Assembly: GCA_020631735.1 (NCBI GenBank)
Contig: CM036199.1
Location: forward strand, 18,207,553-18,271,552
Direction: 5' to 3'
Source of the DNA: Saccharum officinarum
Lineage: Eukaryota > Streptophyta > Magnoliopsida > Poales > Poaceae
DNA length: 64,000 bases
Part shown: positions 32,125 to 50,244 of the stretch, piece by piece
Position numbering within the stretch: position 1 is the first letter of the stretch
Layout of the letters: every line of letters starts with the position of its first letter
Position numbers and translations under genes: made by a program
Notes under the pieces: model-generated
The model's input: only the letters and a program-made list of their open reading frames with translations
Told to the model about the DNA's origin: nothing
Databases searched by the model: none

Positions 32125-35100
32125 CTACATCCTGTTCATCACGATCTCCTCCTTCATGGCCAGCCGCAGAGCACCGAGGCAGCCACCGTCGTCGACCCTG
32201 ACGCCCGGCATGGCCACCGCGCGGCTGCCGACGAATCCATCCTCGCCCACGTGGACCCTGCCAAACTTCACCTCCCCACCCTCGCCCTCGTACACGTGGC
32301 CGAACAGCAGCGCGTCCCGCCCCACGCTTGCGCCACGCTCCAGGTGCACCATCTCCGGGTTCAGCAGCGCGCCCATGGAGTCCACGTACACGCCACCGGA
32401 CACGGCCACGGATGCGCCCATCGCCCGCATCCACCCAGCGAACAGCACGGACCCGGGCGTTAGCTCCGCGAAGTACTCCGCGGTCGCCGTGCGCACGGCC
32501 TGCCAGACCGTGTCTAGGAACACGGGCGGCGCCCAGATGTGCACTGTGTCACCGTCGGCCCGCCTGCCAACCAGGGCCCACTTCGCTGCAGCACAGGCAC
32601 CCATCGCCGCGACGCCTGACGTGACCCAGAAGATGGGCAGAGTCCAGTAGAGTGGCATGCCGGTGGTCATGGCGGCGAGGAGGCCACGGAGGGGGAGGAA
32701 GATGACTAGGCCCACGACGAAGTAAGGCACGAGAGTCTGCAGCAGTGGCTGGCACAGCGTGGCCCAGAGCGCCTGATACCATGTCCGAGCCAGCGTCACC
32801 TTGGTGGCTTGACGGACGTCCGAGCTTGAGCGCGTCGCCGCGATGACCGGACAGCCTGACAAGTCGATCTTGGTGTCAGACTGCTCGAGGAACGCTCGCC
32901 ATGAGGCCGGCAGTGGCTCGCCATTTCGCACGCGCTGGCAGATCTCGTACACCAGCGAGCGCCCATGGTCGATGGACGCGCTCTGCTTGCAGGACGTCGC
33001 CGAGATCACGTCCACCTCTTGGCACCGCAGGAACGGGTTGAACTCGAGCTTCTCCGTCTCCTCTGCTGGGAGATTGCTGCCAATGCTTATCTCTCCGACT
33101 TCGATGTACGGGAACTCGGCCTCGTCCCAAGGCCGTGTGCAGTCTAGAGCGATGTCGCGAGTGGCGCTGTCAGCAGGGACGTCCCTGAGCTGCAGCTGGA
33201 AGACATAGCGCACCCCCTCGGGAGACTCCACCTTCCGGCGGAAGTCGTCAGCGAGGAAGAGCAGCGGGCGTGTGTCACCCTCGTCCCTCGGGATCGCACC
33301 AGTTTCCGGCGGCAGGATGCCACGCGGCACCACCTGGCCGGAGTCCTCCGAGATGGCTTGGTCCGCAGGACGAAGCTTGAACTTTGCGTACATCTGCCTG
33401 CCGTCCTCGAACCGCAGCAGCCGGCATATGTTTGAGTAGTAATGGAGCATGGTGTACGAGTCGGTGTTCCGCAACGAGCCCCAGACGGCGTCGCGGATGT
33501 GCGGTGCACGCTTCACTTGCTCTTCCCTCGCCGGCAGGCCACAGACAAGCCAGGTGGCGAAGTCGGCGATTGTGCGCGCGTAGAACGCCTTGCCGCTCTT
33601 CAGTGTGAGATCAAGAAGAGTCACCTCGCCATCATCCGAGAGGATCCGCACTGCTGCGCCGCGAGCGTCGAGCCTTGCGTCGTCATCTGCGCTGAGGCTG
33701 TTGCTGTGCCGGACAATCACCGGGAAAGACTTGCCGGCGCCAAATATCTTGTGCTTGGGCAGTGAAGGTATATCTTGGTACATCCTCAGGACCCCCCGCC
33801 CGCTGACGCCAATGCGGTGGAAGTATCTTGACTTGACGTTCATGGTAGTGATGGCCAGGTTCGCCGCAAGGTTCCCAACAATCTTCTTATACATCGGGTC
33901 CATCTCTGCAATCCGTTCATCTTCTGTGAGCAAGGTGTTCTTCACCAAGGTCAGAGACTGCGCCCCGACATAGACGCCACCTTGAAGGAGCACTGAACCC
34001 TGTGGGGCGACAGACAGTGCTCCCAGGATGACATTCTCTTGGAGGACAGAGCCAGGAAGGAGCAAGCTGCCACTGCCAACCACAGTGTTGTCCTGGACCT
34101 TTATCTCTGCACTGGTAAACCCCTTTGAGTAGAACCCTGGAACAATATTGCAGAAATCACCTAGATGGACCCCATCACCAATGCTGATCAGCTGAGGATT
34201 TGCCACTGGATTGATGGCTCGGATAGAGCAATGCCTGCCAATCTTTGCTCCAAGAAGCCTCAAGTACATGCAGAAGGCTTCTGTACCGGATATCATCTTT
34301 GCAAATCTGAGGTGTGCAGCGATGGTTATGCGCTGCTGGATCAAACTTGCCATATCCTTCTTCTTGGTCCCTGACCTTGTAGCAAGAGCTTTGTTGGTGA
34401 CACTGGTGAGAAGACTAACAATGATCCCATAACTTAAGTAGGCGAAGGCAATGAAGAGAGCAAATTCCACTGGGCTCTTGGTTGTCTCCCGGACAATCAC
34501 AGCATAAGCGGCAATGACAGCTGGCAACCAATGGAAGGCACCAGCAACACATGCAAAGGAGAAGTGCTGAAGCGAAGCCGTGGTGCCTGAAAAGTGGGTG
34601 TACAACATGAAGACTGTTGCACCTGACAAAGCACCCAAGAAGCCAACTGCATAGATGCTAACAAGGTGTTCAAATGCCATGTTTGCTGCCCCTGCTTCGT
34701 CCTGAAAAACAGTAGATGGTCAAAATTCAAATGATAACACAACAAAATCATTCTTTAGTTGTAGTAGGAGTATATCATTACATAAATATGAGAGTGGTGC
34801 TGGAAAATGGCAAAGCATGTTTCCAACACGCAAACGAAAATTTCCAATATCATCAGACGATGAGCTGAGAAAAAACAGAGGAAACAAAATCATTTGCGCA
34901 CAATCTTTTCTATGGCCTCCCTGGTAAATTTTTTCTGTCGCTTCCTATGTCTAAAAAATATTACCCCTAATTGTAGTACTGGAATGTAGGCAACTCAATA
35001 GCCAGTAACTTCATCAGTGAACAAGAGGTGAATGAAGGTTCACAAATCTATGTATGTAGGTGTATTTCTGTAGCTCACTAACTTCAAAGCCTAGAAATAA

Positions 35101-38100
35101 CCAACTGAAATTCTATTTGTTTTATGCCTTAAGATCTTAGGTGATTAGCAATTTAGCACAAGAACTTAGTGTATAAATTCAAATATTTCTAGCTACCTTC
35201 ATGTACGCAGAAGCTCCGCTAGGAGGATATGCTGATTTCCCTTGCTCAGTCTTTTGCAACGGTGGAACGACAACGCCACCATGCACAACAGTTCCCTTCT
35301 GGATCACCGCATAAGGGCCAATTGATGCCTTCTGACCAATCTTGATATGCCTGAAACTCAGCACTTCATTACGGACTTCATGGCTCTGAATGAGAACACC
35401 TTCTGCGATCACTGCATCATCTGCGACTGCTAGTAAGGATGGGTCAGTGATGTCTACCGTATCAATGACAACATGTGAACCAATCCGAGCTCCTTGCATC
35501 TTGAACCAATAATTCAAGAAGACTGTGCCCTTTAGATGCACAGCTAGCATCTTTGATGCTAATGATTGTGCCTTGTTTAGTGCCCACCATTTCACAAAGT
35601 CAACTGACCATATCGAAATATCAGGGGTTAAAACATAATTTGGCTGAAGGAATGGCTTCCCCAAGGTAGCCAGGGATAATGAAGTGAACAAGGCATAGCA
35701 GATCCATGCAATAGGTGCCAAGACCAAAGAACTAAGATAGCTCAGTAGTGATGATTTCACCAGACTGACTGAAGATATCATGCTCATGTACATCGAGCTT
35801 GCGAGATATGCTGGGAGTAACAGGATAAAACAGACATAAGTAAGAGCCAGGAGTTGGAGGGTCCCAGTAGCAAACACGCTAAGATCTAAACTAGTGGCAT
35901 CTGTGATAACTAGATTCTCATCTTCAGCGGAGTGAGATACATCAGGTTCTAACTGTGGTTGTGACTTGCGCGCCAAATTCTCCAAGAAGCTGGCAAGCTC
36001 AGCAATACAGCTTGCTGTAAAAATGTCAATGGCTCCAACAGGAATACCAAGAAAATCTGAGAGCTTCTGGGCAGCTCGGACCACTGCAATTGAATCAAAA
36101 CCGTAAGAAGGTAGACTATCAGTTGGAGAAATTTTGTCCTTTGGAATGCCTGCTTGATCTGATACTATCTGTGTTAGAAACTCAATAATCTCACTGGACC
36201 TTTTCACTTTGCTTCTAGGCTGAGGTGCCAGCTGTGGTTGTGACTTAAGCACCAGATTCTCCAAGGAGTTAGCAAGCTCTGAAATGCTGCTCGCAGTAAA
36301 GATGTCAATTGCTCCAACAGGTGTACCAAGAAAATCTGAGAGCTTTTGTGCTGCTCGGACCACTGCAATCGAGTCAAAGCCATAAGAAGGTAGGCTGTCA
36401 TTTGGGGAAATTTTATCCTTTGAAATACCTGTTTGATCAGATACTAACTGCGTTAAAAACTCAATAATCTCCATTAAATTTTTCACTTTGCTTCTAGGCT
36501 GAGGGTGAATGGTAGGATCAACAGTGTGCTTCAAGAAAGGTCTCCTGATTTCCATGCCAGTTCCTGTAGTGAGAGACCGAAAAAGAGACTTCTTTTTAGA
36601 TATATGATTACCACTTGCCAAGCTAAGAGTATTATCAACAAATTGCTTCATGCATTCAAATCTCCGTATTTTCCCAGATGTCGTCTTGGATATGGTTCTA
36701 GGCTTGATAAGCTTGACAGATGCAATAGTTACACCATGCTCCTCAGCTACACGTGTTCTGATGCTGTCTGCAATCTCTTCAGAGACTACTTTACCATCCC
36801 TAACCTCAGCGATCACGACAAGTCCAACCTGATCAGAAGAATCAGGGATTGAGATGCCTTTCTGGGTTAAAACTTCCTCAGGAACACCAACAACAGCACA
36901 ACAGCCTGGTCGAAGAACATCAGAAGAACCTTCCACTGTCTTCTCTACATCTGCAGAATAAATATTTCTACCAGCAACAATGATAAGATCTTTGATCCTT
37001 CCTGTAATAAAAAGTTTACCATCAATGATCCGTCCTAAATCACCAGTTCTTGTAAACTTTATGTTAGGGTAATTCTTGAGCCAATTGCAAAAGGTTCTCT
37101 GGCTTGTTTCCTTATTATTCCAATAACCAACTCCAGAACTAGAACTGCTGATCCATATCTCACCCTCAGCACCATCCTCTTGATGCTCTGTCAAAGAGTC
37201 TGGATCAACAATTTTGATCACAACATCTGTATCATTTGGATCAACATACCCACAACAAATTCTTCCCTGCCAGTCTATAAAAATGGGCTTGCATTCACCA
37301 AAAGCACAGCTAACATAGACACAATTCTCAGCCAGGCCATATCCAGGAGCAAGTACACCTTCAGAAAAGCCCAAAGGTCGAGTCAACTCTATGAACCTTT
37401 TGACAGTTTTTTGCCTCACTGGCTCTGCGGCAATCATGAGGAAGATCATTGAAGAGAGGTCATACATTTTTTTCTTCTCAGCCTCAAGCCGTCTTATAAC
37501 CAATTCAAATGCAAAGTTTGGCCCTGCACTGTGTGTTCCATGGTAGTCACTTATTGTGTCGAGCCATAGGAGGGGGTTTCTGATAAATGTCATTGGTGAA
37601 AATAGAATGGAAGTTCCTCCACTTACAAGAGTAGTGAAAAGACCCCCTATTAGACCCATGTCATGGTACTGTGGAAGCCAACTGATTAGGACAGTTTTTG
37701 AAGTACTTCTATATCGCTTCTTCATCATCTTCACATTGTGGATTAGTCCACCATGTGTTATCATCACACCCTTGGCGTCACCAGTGGAACCTGAAGTGAA
37801 TTGTAGAAAGCACAACTCACTTGGCTGGGGCTTGGTAATCATAGGCACAACACTTTCTGAGTTGAAGCTGCCTGGACTTCGTCGATAGTTCTTAATCCAT
37901 GAGTCAGTGTGAATCCATGGGAGGTCAGGCCACTGAGCTGAGCATTTCTGAGCACTCTGTGCTAGAGTGACAATATTCTTGATATAGCCTGCACGTACAG
38001 CAGCATGGTATGAAGAGGTGGATAGAATTGCCACAGCATTGCACACCTTAGAGACATTCTCAACTTTCAGAAGCGCTTGCCCACCCCTTTGCATTGGGTC

Positions 38101-40202
38101 AGGGGGCAAAACTGGGACTGGTATAACTCCTGCTCTGATGCATCCAAAGAATGCATCAACAAACTCCAAACCAGGTAGATGAATAAGGAGAACTCTGTCA
38201 CCAGGCTTGATAATAGGCTTTGTGCTTGTCAATAGCCTATACGCAATGTAAGATGCATTATCATGAAGCTCCTGGTAGGTTCTACGATTCACGATCTTCC
38301 CTTCTTCGTTGATCCAAGTGTAGATAAACTTCTCTGCAGTGACTCTATGAGTTCCCCAGTATTGTAAATATCCATCCAGGGATGGAAGATGGGGGAATTC
38401 AACTCCTTCAAGCTCACCAATATCTCTAGGAGGTGAAGGATTTCCTTTGGATAGAGGAAAAAGTCTCTGCATAAACAAGTATTAAGTATTGACAAACATA
38501 AGCATAATTCCTTTAGGTAATAGAAGTTGAAATAATACTTGAAGTATATCAGGACAGTATTTCTGGCTCACCTTAACATAAGGAATCATTGGTAGCTCAC
38601 TGGCAATGGCAAAGTGTTTACAAACAGCTGAGATGGAGTATAACGCATTTCTTTCAGTTAGCTCAAACGCTAGCAGACCTCCAACAAAATAAGTGTTGTG
38701 AAAGCCTTGCAACTGAGACTCCACCTTCTCGTAGAATCCATTTTTCATGTCTGCAATGCAGGGAATCAATATTGTTGCAATGCATAATTGAATTATTTGA
38801 TAATCAGAGGCAACCCAGTGAACCTATACCTTCACTGCTGACATGAGGGAAATATTTGAATCGCCGCTGTAAAAGCACTTTCTGCACAGTTCCTCCCATA
38901 GATGTCACAACATTGGTTACACATTTAGCCACATATGACTCCTTGATGTCTGCTGAATTCCCATAAGACCAGAATAAGAAAATATTTGTGTCAGCAAAGA
39001 ATCTTTGCATCGCCACTGGATGCCCTAGTGTTGTTGGATCCTCCATGTATTCCCCAAAGTAGAAAAAGCCTTTTGGCATGTACTCAAATCCTTCAATCTT
39101 AACAACAGTAGTATAGTAGTCAATTGTCTGTACCTTACTGAATAGCTCTCTTTCAAGATCATTCAGTTCTACCACTTCATTTTCTCCATCTGAAGAATGG
39201 CATATATATATTCAGGTGGCTGGAATACTAGCTTCAATCAAACAAAAGGTGAATTTAAATCATACTTACCAGTCATACTCAAAGATCGATATGTTTTCCC
39301 ATTCTTGAAAGGAAGAGCACCTGACAATATAATTTTGTCAAACTCCCTAACTTCTACATCATCATTGCTGTTCTTGATAACTACACTTGCGACACAGTTG
39401 TCACGCTTGACTCTGAGAACCTCCGTGCCACAAAGAACTTCAAATGGTAATGACCGACTAAGTTTCTCCCACAAGCTCATGTAACCATGCTTGAAACGTC
39501 GGATCTTGCCAGCCATAGAGGTTCTAGTAAACTCATGTATGAAAGCATAGGGCATGTCTTGAACAAAACCATAGCCAGAAGCAGTGTAACCATATACTAC
39601 AGATTTTGGCATTGAATTTATTCCATGCTGCTTCAAAAAGTCAAGAGTTGGATCTGAGGCCAATCCACTGACTGCATGAATTCCCACTCGTCCAGACCTA
39701 TTTGCCTCATCCTATAAAATGTACCAAAGAACATACATGTAAGCAACAGAAAGAAACACTATCCAATAGTGAAGTAGACCAAACCATTAGTTATTAGTAC
39801 TGAAAATCATATTCCTTTTGACCGATTTATAACTAGTCCAAATTATTCTAGAAAAACTTACCTGTAATTTTAGCGTTAGAGATACCATGGATACATAGTC
39901 CTCAGCAACCTCAAGATCTCGAATTTTTCTGTTTGGCTGTCAATCAGAGCAAGCTTGTGTGTATCCATTTCTTCAAATTCAGAACCTAGTTCCTTCGCCA
40001 GGTGAGTTATAACAGGGGCACTGTTTGCTGCTATAACTTCCGCCCAGATCATATGTCCTTCCTGAATAACAATGCCATTGATAAGTAAATACACAGATGT
40101 CGAAACAATTGAATAAGAGTGCACTAATCAAGTTCCTCACCCTCGATATCATGGACCTCGCACATCCTGAAACATTATGGCATTTCTCAAACACAGTTAC
40201 AT
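32125..40202 (-). CDS. Modular FAD oxidase / fatty-acyl-AMP ligase / double carrier / membrane protein (copy 1, 5' end lost in gap)
   Basis: Exons, in coding order: 40141-40202 (partial, runs into the N gap), 39862-40061, 39270-39711, 38830-39189, 38572-38750, 35197-38466 and 32125-34701. With the missing first exon taken from copy 2 the total is 7,233 nt, 2,410 residues, and all phases agree. Domains (full-length numbering): FAD/amine-oxidase-like, 1 to about 450; adenylation domain, about 470-1080, of fatty-acyl-AMP-ligase type (FTSGSTGDAKG near 685, SWLPQYHDMGLIGG, GPNFAFELV, GYGLAENCV, TGDLGRI, TSGKIRR near 1058); two carrier domains with GFDSI serines near 1161 and 1254; hydrophobic segments about 1320-1405; and a hexapeptide beta-helix (IGSHVVIDTVD ... 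IGPYAVIQKG). The last exon adds two or more membrane segments, another beta-helix, a catalase-like segment (GKSFPVIVRHSNS ... DLTLKSGKAFYARTIADF), more membrane segments and a last beta-helix. The C-terminal half resembles that of bacterial poly-lysine-type synthetases. Likely role: activation of an acyl group and loading on carriers, with oxidation. Substrate unknown. Small indels near the gap are probably sequence errors. Confidence 0.85.
35107..40202 (-). repeat. Left arm of a large inverted duplication
   Basis: Reverse complement of 58902-64000, introns included, with a handful of differences over 5.1 kb. The left edge of the match passes the window end of the other arm, so the true arm is longer. 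Confidence 0.95.
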
Positions 40203-40302
40203 NNNNNNNNNNNNNNNNNNNNNNNNNNNNNNNNNNNNNNNNNNNNNNNNNNNNNNNNNNNNNNNNNNNNNNNNNNNNNNNNNNNNNNNNNNNNNNNNNN
40301 NN
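40203..40302. other. Assembly gap of exactly 100 N
   Basis: A run of 100 N, the conventional size for a gap of unknown length. It removes the start of copy 1 of the modular gene. Sequence beyond the gap (40303 on) does not match the region upstream of copy 2. Confidence 0.99.
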
Positions 40303-40739
40303 CAAACATCTCCCAGATCCTTTTTGTCAACTTTTAAACTCTTCAGCTAGTCAAGCAAAGATGTAGGTTCTCCTGCGTTTTGTCTATACCATATATACGG
40401 AGAGTCGATTTTTCAGATGCCCTTTGACTGCAAGGGCTATCTTGGTCATTCATCTGAGTTAAGATTTGTGTGAACAAGAGGTAGGTATATAAAATCACGG
40501 GTAGGTGAGAGAATATTACTTTAAGATTCGTGTAGCCGTAGAAAATCAATGGTCCTAATAGGCTGTGATAGTGATAGGCCGTGTGGCCACATGTGCCTAA
40601 GTGACATTATGAATAAGTTTATTTAGTGTCATCTGCGTTAGTGAACTTAGAAAGACATAATCCTTAACTTTATGAGGAGACATAGACACTTAATGCACAC
40701 ATGTCATAATTGTTTAAGTGTATGTCAAGTACTTACAAA

Positions 40740-41088
40740 CATTACATTGGCTACCAACATCCAAGAAAAGTCAACAACCTCCAAGGAAATGACAATTTAC
40801 CTTGATGATTTAGAATAACACCCAAAAAAATAAATTTCTTTGGCGATTAAAAGAATAGCACTCAAGAAAATAGTCATTTTCCTTGACTGTTTACAATTAC
40901 ACTTAAGAAAATAAGTAATTTTCTTGGAGGTGCTTAAAACTCGCCAAGGAAATATCAGCCCTCAAGGAATATACATTTCCTTGGAATTCGATGAGCATCA
41001 CCAAGAAAACTATAATTTTCTGGTGGTTCTATTCTGGCCCTCAAGAAAAATTCTTAGCACTCAAGGTAATTCAGATTGTAATAGTGAT
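40740..41088. repeat. Dense CCAAGGAAA / TTTCCTTGG repeats, possibly a CACTA-type end
   Basis: About ten copies of CAAGGAAA, CAAGAAAA or their complements in both orientations within 350 bp, ending in GTAATAGTG at 41080-41088. Subterminal repeats in both orientations next to a TAGTG end are typical of CACTA elements. The other end was not found; it may lie in or beyond the gap. Confidence 0.4.
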
Positions 41089-41172
41089 AAATTTAGAAAC
41101 TGAGCCATCTATGCCAGTATCATGACGAAGATGTGCCACACACATATGCCTAGCCGCAAGCATCTTTTCTTC

Positions 41173-41175
<3 letters not shown>

Positions 41176-41218
<43 letters not shown>

Positions 41219-41275
41219 TATATATATAATATATATATATATTATAATATATATATATAATACACACACACACAC
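41176..41275. repeat. (TA)n and (CA)n microsatellite
   Basis: Interrupted (TA)n to about 41262, then (AC)n. No coding. Confidence 0.95.
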
Positions 41276-41450
41276 AACGAGGACTAGGGCAATGAGAGAA
41301 CGTAGGTTCACGTGTCCCTGTCAATGTCTGATGCGTTCATGGATACGGATCGAGAGGAAGAGTTTAAATAATGTCGCGCGATGACCATGCATTAGCATAT
41401 ATATGAGTGCAAATTGCAGGTACCACCGTCCACTAGGCTCTCCCCTCTCC

Positions 41451-46932
<5,482 letters not shown>

Positions 46933-47057
46933 GCATACGTGCATGGACGAGAGGCCGCCGGGCAGCTGCGAGAGTGTTAACAACTTATCGCTAATCTTTG
47001 TGTGGCGTTTGGCCTGGCCTGGGTTGTATGGCTGTGTTACAGGTAAATTGTCCCACC

Positions 47058-48075
47058 CAGTGGCGGATCCAGCCCAAGAATTGAGGTAGGGCGGACTTAA
47101 ACTAAAACTTTTTGCCTAAACAAAGATATCAAGAACAAAAGTTGTAGAACAACAAACAAAAATTAAGATGTTACATTTTTATAGAGGAATAATCAATAAT
47201 ACATATTTCAATGGAGAATTATAGTACAAAAACTATCAATTTAAAAGACAAATTAATTAGAAAATGATATTAATCCATGGAGACATGAAGGATCTAGAAT
47301 AACGCTAGCTAATAAACAATGACATCAAATGTCAATTTGTCATTTAGGCGTCAGGCGCTGAGGCTATGCGGATGCAAGTGCATGGAGCTAGAAAGGACGT
47401 GCATCAAACAAACAACGCTAGCTATTAATAGCACTGAAAAAAGAACGAAGAGTTTGCTCCACTACTGGGACTACCTACCCAGAGATGCAAATCGCAGAGA
47501 TGAGCTTGGAGCTGAGCCCCTCGACGGGCGGCTGCTTGCGGACCTTGAGGTGAGTCCGCCTGAGGCAAAGCCACTTCGCCGGAGGAGCAGACTGCGAGCC
47601 TGAGTGGCCGCTGGCCGGCGTGCAGATCAGAGGCGAGGGTGCGACTGCGCGAGGCGAGACAGTGGGAAGGGGAGCCACGGGCGCTGGGGGGAGGCGGCCA
47701 GGCGGGGGAGCCGCCGATGGCCGGCGCGGCGGGCGCCGGGCGGAATCTGGGGATCGCGATTTGGCGAGGTTGCGCGTCGCAGGAGCAGAGGAGCGGCGTC
47801 GAATCGGCCGAGCGGGCAAGCGGGCTGCCTGCCGCCCAGAGGCTGTGACGCTGGGCGCCTTGTTGGGCCGTTGCTGGAAGGCCATGGCCCAGTCTCAGGC
47901 GCCAAGCCTATCATGCTCTTCATCGTCCCAAACAGGCAGCACCGCGCCGCCGCTGTCGTCTTCAACCTCACGCCGCCCTCAACAGAGGTCAGCTCCGGCG
48001 TGTAGGGAAGGGGTGCCCGGCCACAGGGACCTAGGGCGGCCACACCAGCTTTCCCTAGTGGTGGCTCCGCCTCTG
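47058..48075. mobile_element. Non-autonomous hAT-like element with GC-rich interior (1,018 bp)
   Basis: Ends CAGTGGCGGA and TCCGCCTCTG are inverted with one mismatch. The exact 8-bp duplication GTCCCACC flanks it at 47050-47057 and 48076-48083, as expected of hAT. No transposase is present. The interior 47480-47960 is strongly GC-rich and unlike the AT-rich ends; it may be a captured host fragment, but I do not recognise the source. Confidence 0.85.
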
Positions 48076-49973
48076 GTCCCACCTATAAGTGTGCTCACTA
48101 TTTTTTAGACAGAGAAAAATTATTTGAGCCCCTTATAAATGGTGTATTTAACCATATTATTATAGCCAGTCTGTTCAAAAGCTAATAAATGTTTCTTCAG
48201 ATAATGGAAAAATCTGAATTCAGCCTTTTTCAAAGAATAAGCACATTCCACACTTATCAAGCATAACTAAACAAGATTTAAACTTTTTACATGTTTGAAA
48301 CTAAAGAATTTAAACTTATCACATATTCCAAACTAAAATCCAAGATGGTAACTAAAAGACCATTCATTAGACACGAAGAATTGCATGGTTCTTTGATTCC
48401 AGTAGCTTATAAGCCTCACGAATTCATTATTTATCTTCATCCGAGCGTATAGAGCCTAAAATTGTAGCCAATGTGACCTTGCAAAGTTAACAAATAGCAA
48501 AATTCTAAAATGTAACAGTAATATAAAAAAGAATAAAGAAAATGGAACCCTAATCATGAAGTCTAACAATAAACTTCCATTCTTACTTGCCAAAGATATC
48601 CATATCCATATCTATCATTTCCGAGGTATGGCATGGCAATGTATTTCGTAGTGTCGGTTGCCAAAACACAATTCCTAGTCCATTTTGGAGCTCCACCGAG
48701 GTACACTACCGGTCACAAGCCACTAAGTCTTGTCACTCGCTGCCTATCTCTCTTGGTCACCTTGGCGTCATCCACTATGGAGTTTGTTCACCAAGGAAGG
48801 GTTCTCCTCATCCCTTAACACACCAAGATTTGAGGGTTCAAGTTGCTGGAGAGACAACAAGCTTCTAAGTGCCCTGGAACATCAAAGATATAAGTGCACG
48901 CAAGTGCGCAACACGTCTCTCTCTAGTTCTCAAGCTAAGGCTATTAATCGCTCACTAGTGATGTCATGAGCGGAATCCTAGCCTTAGATATGATCACTAA
49001 GATCTCATACATTTAAGTCTGCTTCAACTAGATCTAGTCTCTAACTATCTATAGTTTCAATGTACTCCAACACCTTTCAAATGGATGGCCAAGGGCATAT
49101 TTATAGTCCATATACATCAAAAATCATTGAGTTCATGGGTTGCGAACATAGTCCTCTTAGATGATCCAATGTCTTCATCAGGTAATAACCCAATGAGGAT
49201 CTGATTATCATCGACCATTGGCACTCTATTGTCACTTGATCCCAAAAATCACCCAATGATCATGTTGTCGTCTCTCCATTAAAAAAATGACCCCCAATTG
49301 ATCTAGAAAGGAAACTGATGGGCTCTACTGTATATGACCTTCCGCAATTCTCACAATGTCATGTTGAATGGCCAAGAAAAGGAGATGTTGTGGTCCTATC
49401 AAATCGATTCTTTTGGGGTAAGATTCCTATTAACACATTGACTGTGACTACTATAGATGCTATGACTGATTTATCGCCTTTTTTCCACAGCATCCCAGTG
49501 GCTTTCTTTGAGCCCTTGAGCTGAACGCATGACGGCACATCCATTATCCATCCACCCGGCCCTGGCCTGTGTATGTTCGCAGCCTCGTCTCGTATTGTCG
49601 AGGATGATGATCCACGGGCCATGGGCCGGCTTTTGGGCTTTACATCTGCTGTCACGAGAAAGTAGTGTGCGTGTGCCACAGCAAATTTCGGCCCAAAATA
49701 TAGCAAAGAACACACGCTCCTCTGTGCAGTCCTGCTAATCAGCGAACCGTCACAAGTGAAAACCAGCGATCGATTCTGCCTCCCTTTCAACTTTCTATTT
49801 TTAGAAAAAAATTATTTCAGTAACTTTTCTTTTCTAGAAAGTTACATAGTTAACCAGCAGTCGATCCCTGCACCTTTGCAACTTTGTATTTTTGGCAAAA
49901 AAAATTATTTCTACACTTTTCTTTTTATAAAGTTATACAAAGTTATTAGCATAACTTAAATGTATAACTTACT
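48076..49973. other. Repeat-derived intergenic DNA, no intact gene
   Basis: 48600-49130 has the texture of an LTR or other retroelement fragment (compositional change, TATTTATAG-like box near 49100) but no ends were found. 49300-49760 shows only short frames. Nothing further supported. Confidence 0.35.
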
Positions 49974-50165
49974 TAGGGATGGAAATAGATGTCTAGAAAT
50001 CCAAATTATTTGAATCCATATCCATTAAAATGTGTAATATGGATATTTGTATTCATATTGGTTTCTAATGTGGATACTAAATGCCTAAATGGATGTATCC
50101 AAAATCGCTTTCCGGTATTTTTCTCTATCCGGCTCCATATCAGTATTCCACAAAAATATAGAATA

Positions 50166-50244
<79 letters not shown>

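Noticed and set aside
32125..34680. 851-codon frame as a separate membrane protein gene
   Set aside because: A good acceptor at 34702 with matching phase joins it to the donor after 35197. The domain order (carrier, membrane, beta-helix) continues across, so it is the last exon of the modular gene.
39862..40202. Copy 1 of the modular gene as a pseudogene
   Set aside because: Its indels are run-length changes clustered at the gap edge and the rest is intact, so sequence error is more likely than decay.
32125..40202. Bacterial contamination or recent bacterial transfer of the modular gene
   Set aside because: Six spliceosomal introns with plant consensus sites and plant codon use in the 5' exons argue for a long-resident nuclear gene; an ancient transfer is not excluded.
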